A stretch of 22,227 nucleotides of DNA, from the NCBI GenBank assembly GCA_002361735.1, contig DETS01000001.1, positions 494 through 22,720 of the forward strand. The letters are read 5' to 3'. The notes beneath the pieces are model-generated. The model was not told where the DNA came from, made no database searches, and saw only the letters and a list, made by a program, of their open reading frames with translations. A program made the translations under genes and the position numbers. Shown here in pieces: positions 7,614-15,245 of this stretch (positions within the stretch are counted from its first letter, which is position 1; each line of letters opens with the position of its first letter). The DNA comes from Lachnospiraceae bacterium UBA3282 (GTDB lineage Bacteria; Bacillota; Clostridia; Lachnospirales; Lachnospiraceae).

Positions 7614-8998
7614 TGAAACGGAGACCCTTTTGGATGGGCTGTCTTTTGGCAGCGCTGATTTGTTCCGTGGTCATATTTCGCAAATTGGATGCCATGCAGT
7701 TTAACGGCCTGCGCGTACTGTCATCGGAGCGGTTGGAAAAGATGACGGCACAACTGGATCGAATGAGCGTGCCGACGGGCGTAACGGAACTGATCACGGT
7801 TGACGGGGAGAAGATCCCGTATGACGTGCAGAGCAATACGTTTTATGTCAGCCAATCTGCGGGGCGGGAAGGCTATGCGGGAGCCTTTGCGCCTGCCTTG
7901 GATGAATGCGAAGTATATATTCAGTCTGACAGTACCTTGGAGGATAAACAAACGGCAGTTGCCGACGGGCATAGATTTCACCTGTGGTTTGTCACGCAGG
8001 AGGCTTATGCCGTCGCCGATCTTATTTTCACGGGGCTTCCCATGATAAGCATCTCATCCGATCGGGGAAGGCTGTCTATGCAGTATCAGAGAGGAACGAT
8101 CGTCGTGCAGAATCCGAATGACCATGACGTGATCACCATGAGCGTGAAGGCGTCAGATATGGAAGTTAAGAAAAATCATAATTCGGGGACGATTTCCTTT
8201 CGGCTTTATAAAAAGGGATATCAGGAGGAGCGGAATCTGGGGCTGTTGGGGCTTGGCAAGCGTTCTTCGTGGAAATTATATCCGGTCGATGGCGAGGATG
8301 ACGCGCTGATGCGGGAGATGGTTTCCTCTTATGTATGGAACTGTGTCTGCGGGAATGAGAATCTGCAAAGAAATATGGAATACGCGGAGGTCATTATAGA
8401 CGGAGAATACAGCGGGTTATATTATCTGGCGCCTAAGGTGGGGAAGGGTTATCTGAAGCTGGGGGAGGACGACAGGGTCTATAAGCCGGAAGAAGGACAT
8501 CGGGAGTCTGTCGCTGTCAATGCGGAAAATTATCGGAATTACCATATCTGGATGCAGACGGTATGCGGTGTGCGTAACGGCGCCGAGGATTATTACCTGA
8601 TTGCTTATCGTGACGGCAGCGGATATGAGTTTATGCGAATGCCGGACAGAAGTAAGTATGTGTTCGGAAGATACCCTGCCTCGATCGGCTGGCAGTCCCT
8701 GCAGGCGGCGGAATCCGTGATGGAGGACGATGCCTGTGTCAGGCCGGCGGAAACGCAGGGAGAGTCTTTTGATCAAATCATGGCGGACAGATGGAAAGAA
8801 CTGCGGGATGGCGGTCTGGATACGGAGATGATGCTGCAATATGCATCCCGGTGTGAGAAAGAACTGCTGGAAAGCGGTTATGTAATACGTCAGGAGGATC
8901 AGGGGGGGGGGTATGAAAAAGCCTGCCTCGCATTACGACAGTTTATCAAACAGAGAATGACGTTTCTGGATGAATATTTTATGCAGGATGCGCAGTGA
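7613..8998 (+). CDS. Divergent CotH-like protein, likely lacking kinase activity
   Basis: The 461-residue protein starts with a membrane anchor or signal (about 6-23), so the rest is probably outside the membrane. The central part aligns by eye with CotH kinases: YAEVIIDGEYSGLYYL (257-272) matches the corresponding NGEYVGNYLL motif of the next gene, and the C-terminal helix (FIKQRMTFLDEYF) matches its RDYMRERMEYFN. However, I find no RGNSSW motif and no WDYDxAWG catalytic stretch. It is therefore best read as a degenerate CotH relative, perhaps a partner of the downstream kinase. Translation starts by a TAATG overlap with the DUF4956 gene; a second ATG at 7634 is possible. A G10 run lies at codons 430-433, and a one-base slip there would cut off about the last 30 residues. 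Confidence 0.75.
   Translation: MKRRPFWMGCLLAALICSVVIFRKLDAMQFNGLRVLSSERLEKMTAQLDRMSVPTGVTELITVDGEKIPYDVQSNTFYVSQSAGREGYAGAFAPALDECEVYIQSDSTLEDKQTAVADGHRFHLWFVTQEAYAVADLIFTGLPMISISSDRGRLSMQYQRGTIVVQNPNDHDVITMSVKASDMEVKKNHNSGTISFRLYKKGYQEERNLGLLGLGKRSSWKLYPVDGEDDALMREMVSSYVWNCVCGNENLQRNMEYAEVIIDGEYSGLYYLAPKVGKGYLKLGEDDRVYKPEEGHRESVAVNAENYRNYHIWMQTVCGVRNGAEDYYLIAYRDGSGYEFMRMPDRSKYVFGRYPASIGWQSLQAAESVMEDDACVRPAETQGESFDQIMADRWKELRDGGLDTEMMLQYASRCEKELLESGYVIRQEDQGGGYEKACLALRQFIKQRMTFLDEYFMQDAQ
8902..8911 (+). repeat. G10 homopolymer within the CotH-like gene
   Basis: Ten consecutive G residues encode Gln-Gly-Gly-Gly across the frame. With nine G the new frame ends at the TGA near 8958; with eleven G it stops immediately after the run. 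In this otherwise balanced-composition gene the run stands out and fits a slippage-prone contingency tract, but its true length may also be affected by sequencing error. Confidence 0.8.
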
Positions 8999-9024
8999 GC
9001 GGCAAACAGATTGGAGACGGACAG

Positions 9025-10842
9025 ATGGAGAAGGGAATCGTGAAACAGGCTGTTCTCGTGTTCATGATATGCGCTCTGGCGGCAGTGATATTCGGACTGC
9101 GGTATTACGAGCGGCAGGCGGCAGGGGAATCTGTCGCGGATGAAACAGCGTACGGTGAGACGGCGCCGGAAAATAAGGATGTTTATTCAGAAATCGGCAT
9201 CAGGCTTCCCGGAAATTGGCAGCAGAAGATCATGCTGTACCCTGACGGTGAGAAGCTGTACGCATTTCTGCCGGCCGGAGCGGACAGATCGAATCTGCAT
9301 TGGTCGTTTGATGAGAATAAATATGAAGTCACCTGTGCCGGGCGCGGGATACGGAACAATGCGCGGGTCGCGGTTTTTGACGGAGAGGAAACGGTACAGA
9401 TTCGCGAACGGAACGAAGATGAATTGACTTCATACAGACTTTGTGTGCTGCAGTCAGAGAACATCCCTGCCATTTTTATCAATACGGAGTCCGGATCGAT
9501 GGATTGGATTCATCGGGAGAAGGGAAACAGGGAGTCGGGAACGTTTGCGAGTCTGAATGAGAACGGAGAACCGGTGTACGAGGGTCCTCTTGAGAAAATC
9601 ACGGGCAGGGGGAATTCCAGCTGGGCGGAAGATAAGAAGTCTTATACGATCACGCTGTCTGAAAAAGCAGAATTGGCAGGTATGCCTGCGGCGGAAAAGT
9701 GGGTATTGCAGGCGAACGCTATGGATGCGACCCGTATGCGCAATAAACTGACCTATGATCTGGCACGCGACATGGGATTACGATACGCGGTCGATTCCGC
9801 CTACGCGGATGTCTGGCTAAACGGCGAATACGTCGGCAATTATCTGCTGTGTGAGAAAATAGAAGCGGGAAAAGAGCGCGTCGATATTTCCGCGGAGGAT
9901 GCTTCTGAGGAGACGGACGGATATGTCAGGGAGGAAGATGGTGCGTGGTGGGAATACGTTGGCGCACAGGACAGGCGCGACGGGTATTTGCTGGAATTTA
10001 ACGAGCGGATAGGAGAGGAAGAGACCGGATATTTTTATGCGGCAGGCAGACAGGTCGAGATCAAGACGCCTAAGCAGCCGACCCGTGAAGAATATGCCTA
10101 CATCAGAGACTACGCGCGGAAATTGACAGAGAGCACGGAAAATGCGGCAAATTCCGACAGTTATCTGGAGTATCTCGATCTGGAGTCGTGGAGCCGGCTT
10201 TTTTTGATCAATGAATTGTCGAATGACACGGATGCCAACCGCTACAGTGTATTTTATTATAAGGACAAGGGTACGAAACTGTATGCGGGCCCGATCTGGG
10301 ATTATGATATTGCATGGGGCAACGATACTTTGGGTAAGGACGTACATTGCAGCTTTTTCAGGAACGGATGGTACGGAACGCTGTATGACAATCCCATCTT
10401 TTATCAAAGCATTACGGAGCATTACCGTGGAATGCGGCAGATCTTGGAGAGATATCTGAACGAATCCATTGACATACTGTGCGATACGATCGGCAGTTCG
10501 ATCCGGATGGACGACATCAGGTGGGCGCACAGCGGGGGCTATACGAGACGCTCGGACGTGCGGCAGTGGGAAGATGCGGTAGCATGTCTGCGGGATTATA
10601 TGCGGGAGCGGATGGAATATTTTAACGGGGTCTGGCTGTCAGGGGAGACGTATCACCGCGTTTTCTTTTACAGCGGCGATACGGTGGTAGCGGTCACTTA
10701 CGTAAAAGAGGGGGATACGGTTCCCGGCGAAACGCTTGACTATGTGGCGAAATGTTTGGAGATAACGGACTGGCACACACAGGACAATGAAGTGTATGAC
10801 AGGACGGAGCGGGTGTATTCGGATCTCAGACTGTATGTGTGA
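9025..10842 (+). CDS. CotH-family protein kinase-like protein, membrane anchored, with C-terminal InlB/Flg_new-like repeat
   Basis: From ATG 9025 this is 605 residues. Residues 6-26 form an N-terminal membrane anchor. A CotH domain follows with all the familiar motifs: RGNSSW (195-200), a Lys and Tyr shortly after, NGEYVGNYLLCEKI (269-282), and GPIWDYDIAWG with D426/D428 as probable metal-binding acids. Known CotH proteins are atypical secreted kinases that phosphorylate Ser on surface proteins such as spore-coat CotB/CotG. The last ~60 residues (GDTVVAVTYVKEGDTVP ... DLRLYV) follow the pattern of a Listeria-Bacteroides / Flg_new beta repeat, a surface-protein module. I prefer ATG 9025 with TTGGAGAC upstream; an in-frame GTG at 8995 overlaps the previous stop and would add 10 residues. 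It is the last gene of the operon; I see no clear terminator after it. Confidence 0.88.
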   Translation: MEKGIVKQAVLVFMICALAAVIFGLRYYERQAAGESVADETAYGETAPENKDVYSEIGIRLPGNWQQKIMLYPDGEKLYAFLPAGADRSNLHWSFDENKYEVTCAGRGIRNNARVAVFDGEETVQIRERNEDELTSYRLCVLQSENIPAIFINTESGSMDWIHREKGNRESGTFASLNENGEPVYEGPLEKITGRGNSSWAEDKKSYTITLSEKAELAGMPAAEKWVLQANAMDATRMRNKLTYDLARDMGLRYAVDSAYADVWLNGEYVGNYLLCEKIEAGKERVDISAEDASEETDGYVREEDGAWWEYVGAQDRRDGYLLEFNERIGEEETGYFYAAGRQVEIKTPKQPTREEYAYIRDYARKLTESTENAANSDSYLEYLDLESWSRLFLINELSNDTDANRYSVFYYKDKGTKLYAGPIWDYDIAWGNDTLGKDVHCSFFRNGWYGTLYDNPIFYQSITEHYRGMRQILERYLNESIDILCDTIGSSIRMDDIRWAHSGGYTRRSDVRQWEDAVACLRDYMRERMEYFNGVWLSGETYHRVFFYSGDTVVAVTYVKEGDTVPGETLDYVAKCLEITDWHTQDNEVYDRTERVYSDLRLYV

Positions 10843-10891
10843 GATTCTTTTGAAACGGGCTTGGAAGAAGAAAACGGCAGGAAAATCCACG

Positions 10892-10920
10892 TTGACATTC
10901 TTAAAGGAAATAGGTATAAT
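10892..10920 (+). promoter_or_regulatory. Perfect consensus sigma-A promoter before the HD-GYP regulator
   Basis: TTGACA (10892-10897), a 17-nt spacer and TATAAT (10915-10920) match the consensus at every position. RNA should start near 10927, leaving a leader of about 86 nt. It separates the CotH operon from the signalling block in the 170-bp gap. Confidence 0.85.
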
Positions 10921-11012
10921 TTATTCGGTATATATTTCGAACAGACAGTATGTGGAAAATCAGGGAAAGGGAGGGAGAAGATTCGTCCGGAAAGGGCGGA
11001 TCTGTCGATGAG

Positions 11013-12107
11013 ATGAGTGAGAATACGACCAGACAAAAGCTATTGATCGTGGATGACGAAGAAGTCAACAGAACCATACTCAGCCTGATGTTTGATTCCG
11101 ATTATGACATTATGGAGGCCAAGAACGGAATGGAGGCAATCGACGCGATTGAGCAGAATGAGGATATCGCGCTGATCCTGCTTGACGTTATCATGCCGGT
11201 CATGGACGGTTTCGGCGTGCTTGATTATATGAAGGATAAGGAACTTCTGGAAAAAATCCCTGTTATCCTTATTACGAGCATGACGCCGCAGGAGAGTGAG
11301 GAGAAAGCGTACGAGTACGGAATCGCGGACGTGATGCACAAACCTTTCGAGTCGGCGATCGTAAAGAGACGTGCGAAGAATATCATCGAACTTTACCAGA
11401 ATAAGAAAAATTTGGAAATCCGCCTGAAGGAGCGCGAGGAGACCATTCGCGAACAGGAGAAAGCAATCCGCATGAACAACGAGTTCATGATCGATGCGCT
11501 CGGTTCCGTCGTGGAGTTCCGAAGCGTTGAGACGGGTGACCATGTAAAGAGGATCAAGTATCTGACCAGGATCCTGTTAAAGTACCTCGCGAAATATTTC
11601 CCGAAATACGGACTGACGCCGGTGCAGATCGATCAGATCGCCAGAGCTTCCGCGCTTCATGATGTGGGTAAGATCGGCATTCCGGATTCCATTCTCTTAA
11701 AACCCGGGAAACTGACGTCTGAGGAGTTTGAGGTGATGAAGACCCACACCACCATCGGCTGTGAGATACTGGAATCTTTTAAGCCACCGTACGAAGACGA
11801 ATTTTATAAATACTGCTATGAGATCTGCCGCCATCACCATGAGAGAGCGGACGGCAGAGGTTATCCGGATCATTTGGCGGGGGATGATATCCCGATCAGC
11901 GCGCAGATCGTGTCCATCGCGGATGTGTATGAGGCGCTTGTCAGTGAGAGAGTTTACAAAAGTGCATACAGCAATTCTGAAGCATATGAAATGATTTTGA
12001 ATGGAGAATGCGGACAGTTTTCGGACGACGTCATCGAGTGCTTTAAGCTTGCAAAAGAAGATTTCTTTAATATTGTGGAAGTGATCAATTTGTTCAATTT
12101 CACATAA
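11013..12107 (+). CDS. Response regulator with intact HD-GYP domain (putative c-di-GMP phosphodiesterase)
   Basis: The 364-residue protein has a receiver domain (about 8-130) with the acidic VDDEE start, phospho-acceptor D58 in LLDVIMPVMDG, and Lys in HKPFE. A helical linker rich in Glu/Arg/Lys (about 130-165) leads to an HD-GYP domain. That domain shows all expected ligands: ALHDVGK (H216, D217), KTH (H245), HHHE (274-277), DGRGYP and ADVYEAL. Such proteins hydrolyse cyclic di-GMP (or related cyclic dinucleotides) when the receiver is phosphorylated. ATG 11013 is chosen because the receiver starts just after; its ribosome site (AAAGGGCGGA) is distant, and an in-frame ATG at 10950 has none, so the start is uncertain. 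A terminator follows directly, so it can be expressed alone. Confidence 0.9.
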   Translation: MSENTTRQKLLIVDDEEVNRTILSLMFDSDYDIMEAKNGMEAIDAIEQNEDIALILLDVIMPVMDGFGVLDYMKDKELLEKIPVILITSMTPQESEEKAYEYGIADVMHKPFESAIVKRRAKNIIELYQNKKNLEIRLKEREETIREQEKAIRMNNEFMIDALGSVVEFRSVETGDHVKRIKYLTRILLKYLAKYFPKYGLTPVQIDQIARASALHDVGKIGIPDSILLKPGKLTSEEFEVMKTHTTIGCEILESFKPPYEDEFYKYCYEICRHHHERADGRGYPDHLAGDDIPISAQIVSIADVYEALVSERVYKSAYSNSEAYEMILNGECGQFSDDVIECFKLAKEDFFNIVEVINLFNFT

Positions 12108-12122
12108 GGGTATCAGACGGCG

Positions 12123-12162
12123 AAGACTGTGAAACAGAGGTGTTTTGTTTTACAGTCTTTTT
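12123..12162 (+). terminator. Rho-independent terminator after the HD-GYP regulator
   Basis: AAGACTGTGAAAC (12123-12135) pairs with GTTTTACAGTCTT (12147-12159) over 13 bp with one G-U pair, an 11-nt loop and a T5 run at 12158-12162. Confidence 0.8.
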
Positions 12163-12195
12163 GTCATAACAGGAACAGCCATAACGGAATGGGCA

Positions 12196-12230
12196 GATTG
12201 AAAAATCACACTGATGTGCCTTTTTCAATC
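12196..12230 (+). other. Perfect 10-bp inverted repeat / second terminator-like hairpin before the Hpt gene
   Basis: GATTGAAAAA (12196-12205) and TTTTTCAATC (12221-12230) are perfect inverted copies, with an inner CACA...TGTG stem closing on a CTGA loop. The inner stem followed by TTTTT could be an attenuator or terminator on either strand; the whole element could also be an operator. It lies 28 nt before the Hpt start codon. I could not find a convincing -35/-10 pair in this gap. Confidence 0.6.
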
Positions 12231-12258
12231 ATACAATAGCTCAGACATGGAGGTAAAT

Positions 12259-12636
12259 ATGGACGACAAATTCAGAAAGCAGTTGGAGGAAGGCGGCGCC
12301 GATGTGGAGACCACCTTAAAGCGTTTTATGGGAAACGACGCGATTTACCGGAAATTTCTGGGGAAGTTTCCTGCGGATCCGAACTATGCCAATCTGGGGA
12401 CTCACATGGAAGCGGGCGCTTTTGAGGAGGCTTACAAGTGCGCACATGCCTTAAAGGGCGTGGTGGGGAATCTCGGGCTTACGCCTATTTACGACAAGGT
12501 ATCCGATCTGGTAGAGGAACTGCGCAATAAGACGGCGGCGGAAGTGGATGCGGCGCGCGCAAATGCGCTTTGGCAGGAGATTAAGGTGGTGTATGAGAAA
12601 TTCATTGCCATCATCAACGAGAATATTCCCAGTTGA
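12259..12636 (+). CDS. Free-standing Hpt (histidine phosphotransfer) protein
   Basis: The 125-residue helical protein carries the Hpt signature CAHALKGVVGNLGL with phospho-acceptor H63, followed by the typical downstream helices. It should pass phosphate between receiver domains in a multistep relay in the cytoplasm. ATG 12259 has GGAGGT 5 nt upstream; an in-frame ATG at 12214 has no ribosome site. It lies 13 nt before a histidine kinase gene and between two response regulators, which are the likely partners. The C-terminal helices end in INENIPS; no other domain is attached. Confidence 0.9.
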   Translation: MDDKFRKQLEEGGADVETTLKRFMGNDAIYRKFLGKFPADPNYANLGTHMEAGAFEEAYKCAHALKGVVGNLGLTPIYDKVSDLVEELRNKTAAEVDAARANALWQEIKVVYEKFIAIINENIPS

Positions 12637-12649
12637 CGAGGAAGTTACA

Positions 12650-14101
12650 ATGGAATTTGAATGGTTAAATTCCCGCATTGCAGACGAAACCATAGAACTT
12701 GTCCTTCTTTTTAACGAGGAGGGCAGTATTCTTTATGGCAATCAGGCGGCGGCAGCAAAGCTGGAGTATGATGGGGATAAGCTGGAGAAGTGCAGCATGT
12801 CTCAGATCTTCAGGCAGGATTTTCCCAATTCACACGACGGTTTTATCACCTTTGTCAAAAAGTGCATGAAGGGCGTTAAGGAAATGACGATGTACAGGAG
12901 TAATAATTCCTGTTTTTCCGTTAATGTCCGCATCTTTCCGGAGGATAAGATGGACGCTTATCTTCTTTTGGCTGAAGATATCTCCGCCCAGAAAAATATG
13001 AATATGCGGATTCGGGAACTGAAGGAAAAAGAGAGCGAGAACAACCGTGCCAGAAACGAGTTTACCGCCAATGTGACGCACGAGCTGCGCACGCCCGTAA
13101 ACGGCATCAAAGGGCATGTGCTGGAGCTTGTGGAAGAAGTTGCGGATCCCGATCAGAAAAAGACGCTGGATATCGTGCTTAGCTGCTGTGACAACATGCT
13201 GACGATCATCAATGATATCCTTGATTTTGCAAAACTGGAATCCGGCAAATTTGTGATCGATGAAAAACCTTTCGATTTTCAGGAGATGATGGATAAGGTG
13301 ATCGCCACCCACAGCGCGACGGTCAATAAAAAAGAGCTGCACATGAGCGTGGACATCGACGAGAAGATTCCCAGGAAACTGATCGGCGACGAACTGCGGC
13401 TCACGCAGGTTTTGAATAATCTTTTGTCCAACGCCATCAAATTTACCATGGTCGGCTACGTCAATGTGGTGGTCGGAATGACCAGACGGGTCAACGATGA
13501 AGTGGAGTTATTCTTTATGGTGCGGGACAGCGGTATCGGCATTTCTCAGAAAGAGCAGGACAGACTGTTCCAGAGCTTCAGCCAGGTGGACGCTTCCATC
13601 ACCAGACGGTTCGGCGGCACGGGACTGGGGCTTGCCATCACGAAGCAGCTGGTAGAATTGATGCACGGCGACATTCATGTGGAGAGCGAGAAAGGAAAGG
13701 GCAGCGCCTTCTCCTTTTCGGTAAAATTAAAGAGCGAACAGGTCCTTGACGAAGCGCAGAGTCAGGTCTATGTGAACTGGGCGGAGTATGTGAAAGAAGG
13801 CGAGAACGGAAACGTAGACCGCATGATGCAGTTTGGCGAAGATGAGAACCGCGAGGAACTCAAGAAGCGGATGGATAAGCTGGTGCTCTCCATCGAGATG
13901 GGCGCCTGGGATAAGGCGGAGCTTTTGGCTTCTACCTTAAAAGCGCTCTTAGAGTCGGCGGGGGATGAAGAACTGAAACGTCAGGTGCTGCGGATGGAGA
14001 TGGCGATCCGTAAGTCCAATTATGACAAGAGTATGGAAATGTACGGAAAATTAAAGGACGCCATTACGGAGCGGACCGGTGATATCTGGAATGCAGAATA
14101 G
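12650..14101 (+). CDS. PAS-type sensor histidine kinase with degenerate C-terminal Hpt-like domain
   Basis: This 483-residue soluble kinase has a PAS-like sensor domain (about 8-115), a coiled linker, a HisKA domain with H144 in THELRTPVNG, and a HATPase domain with QVLNNLLSNAIKFT (N box), RDSGIGIS (G1) and GGTGLGLAI (G2). No membrane segment or receiver domain is seen, so it senses a cytoplasmic signal. The last ~85 residues form helices patterned like an Hpt domain (GAWDKAELLASTLKALLESA), but Ser428 stands where the phospho-His would be. The neighbouring Hpt gene may supply that function. The start ATG 12650 has GAGGAAG 5 nt upstream, 13 nt after the Hpt stop; the reading frame extends upstream but overlaps the Hpt gene and is not used. 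Confidence 0.9.
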   Translation: MEFEWLNSRIADETIELVLLFNEEGSILYGNQAAAAKLEYDGDKLEKCSMSQIFRQDFPNSHDGFITFVKKCMKGVKEMTMYRSNNSCFSVNVRIFPEDKMDAYLLLAEDISAQKNMNMRIRELKEKESENNRARNEFTANVTHELRTPVNGIKGHVLELVEEVADPDQKKTLDIVLSCCDNMLTIINDILDFAKLESGKFVIDEKPFDFQEMMDKVIATHSATVNKKELHMSVDIDEKIPRKLIGDELRLTQVLNNLLSNAIKFTMVGYVNVVVGMTRRVNDEVELFFMVRDSGIGISQKEQDRLFQSFSQVDASITRRFGGTGLGLAITKQLVELMHGDIHVESEKGKGSAFSFSVKLKSEQVLDEAQSQVYVNWAEYVKEGENGNVDRMMQFGEDENREELKKRMDKLVLSIEMGAWDKAELLASTLKALLESAGDEELKRQVLRMEMAIRKSNYDKSMEMYGKLKDAITERTGDIWNAE

Positions 14102-14128
14102 AGAAACGGACGGAAAAGGAGGGCAGAG

Positions 14129-15190
14129 ATGGGGACAGAACATACGAATAAAAAGGCGCCTATGATTTTGATCGTGGACGACATCAGCGTAAATGTGACC
14201 ATTCTGGAAAATATCCTCACGCACGAGGGCTATGATACCATGACTGCCCTGAGCGTTCAGGAAGCGCTTTCGCAGATGAAAAAGACCATGCCTGACCTGA
14301 TCCTCTCCGATCTTTCCATGCCGGAAGTGGATGGGCTGGAATTTTGCAGGATGTTAAAGAGCGATCAGAATACCAGGGAGATTCCGTTTATCTTTATTAC
14401 GGTGTTAAATACCAGCAAGGAGAAGGAGGAAGCCTTTCTGGCAGGGGCTGTGGATTTTATTCCCAAACCCTTTGATAACGTGGAGGTCCTCATGCGGGTG
14501 AGCAACCACTTAAGCATCTATCGTCTGCGGCAGGAGATGACAGACTATAACAGGATGATGCACAAGCTGGTGGAGGATCAGAAGAACCTGATCGAAAAGA
14601 CGCACGTCAACGTTCTGCGTGCCCTGAATGGGCTGTTGAAAAAGAAGGATCCCCAACGGGGAACGCACAGGTCTCACGTGGGGTACAACAGTAAGCTGTT
14701 GGCGCAGGGTCTGCAGTTTTCCCCGCGCTATGAGAATGTAATCACGGATGAATTCGTGGAGGCCATTGGCATCGCAGCGAGACTTCATGATGTCGGCAAA
14801 TTTGTTCGAGACGAAGCAGCCACAGCGATAGGAGAGGAACGGGACGATATCAAAAGCTGCGTTGAGGAAGGCAGAGCGCTGATGGAAGAATTTGGCGCGG
14901 AACCGGAGGAAGACGGGGCTTTAAGCATGGCGCAGCAGATTGTATCCTGCTGTTATGCTCGTTTTGACGGTTCGGGTTATCCTGCGCTTTCCGGCGGTGA
15001 AATTCCGCTTGCCGCGCGGATTGTGGCAGTAGTGGATGATTTTGACGAGGTGACCGCGTCCGGAGAGGAAAGAAAGGCTCTTTCCGTAGAAGAAGGCGTG
15101 GAACATATTACCAAAAACAGCGGCGTGCTCTACGATCCGGACGTCGTACGGGTCTTTCATAAGCTTTTTGGCAGGATGAGAACAAATTGA
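14129..15190 (+). CDS. Response regulator with degenerate HD-GYP domain
   Basis: The 353-residue protein has a receiver domain with D61 in LSDLSMPEVDG and Lys in PKPFD, then a linker and an HD-GYP-like domain. HD (H220, D221 in RLHDVGK) and DGSGYP are kept. But the KTH position is K-S-C244, and the HHE triplet is C275-Y276-A277. The last ADxYDA motif reads VDDFDEV. Several metal ligands are thus gone, and catalysis is unlikely; the domain may bind a nucleotide or partner instead. The ATG has AAGGAGGG 5 nt upstream. It lies 27 nt after the kinase gene, so the Hpt, kinase and regulator are probably co-transcribed. The cheR promoter overlaps its last codons. Confidence 0.88.
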   Translation: MGTEHTNKKAPMILIVDDISVNVTILENILTHEGYDTMTALSVQEALSQMKKTMPDLILSDLSMPEVDGLEFCRMLKSDQNTREIPFIFITVLNTSKEKEEAFLAGAVDFIPKPFDNVEVLMRVSNHLSIYRLRQEMTDYNRMMHKLVEDQKNLIEKTHVNVLRALNGLLKKKDPQRGTHRSHVGYNSKLLAQGLQFSPRYENVITDEFVEAIGIAARLHDVGKFVRDEAATAIGEERDDIKSCVEEGRALMEEFGAEPEEDGALSMAQQIVSCCYARFDGSGYPALSGGEIPLAARIVAVVDDFDEVTASGEERKALSVEEGVEHITKNSGVLYDPDVVRVFHKLFGRMRTN

Positions 15191-15215
15191 CTTTTGGCTG
15201 ATTCTGTGGTTTAAT
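15187..15215 (+). promoter_or_regulatory. Putative sigma-A promoter of the che operon
   Basis: TTGACT (15187-15192), a 17-nt spacer and TTTAAT (15210-15215) overlap the stop codon of the preceding gene. RNA would start near 15222, just before the GGGAGG ribosome site at 15232-15237. No sigma-28-like TAAA...CCGATAA element was found here. Confidence 0.5.
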
Positions 15216-15245
15216 TAAAAATGGTAATCTAGGGAGGCGAAAGAA

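Noticed and set aside
12548..12649. Upstream extension of the histidine kinase into the Hpt gene
   Set aside because: The Arg-rich product of this part is a shadow of Hpt coding sequence; ATG 12650 with GAGGAAG is the better start.
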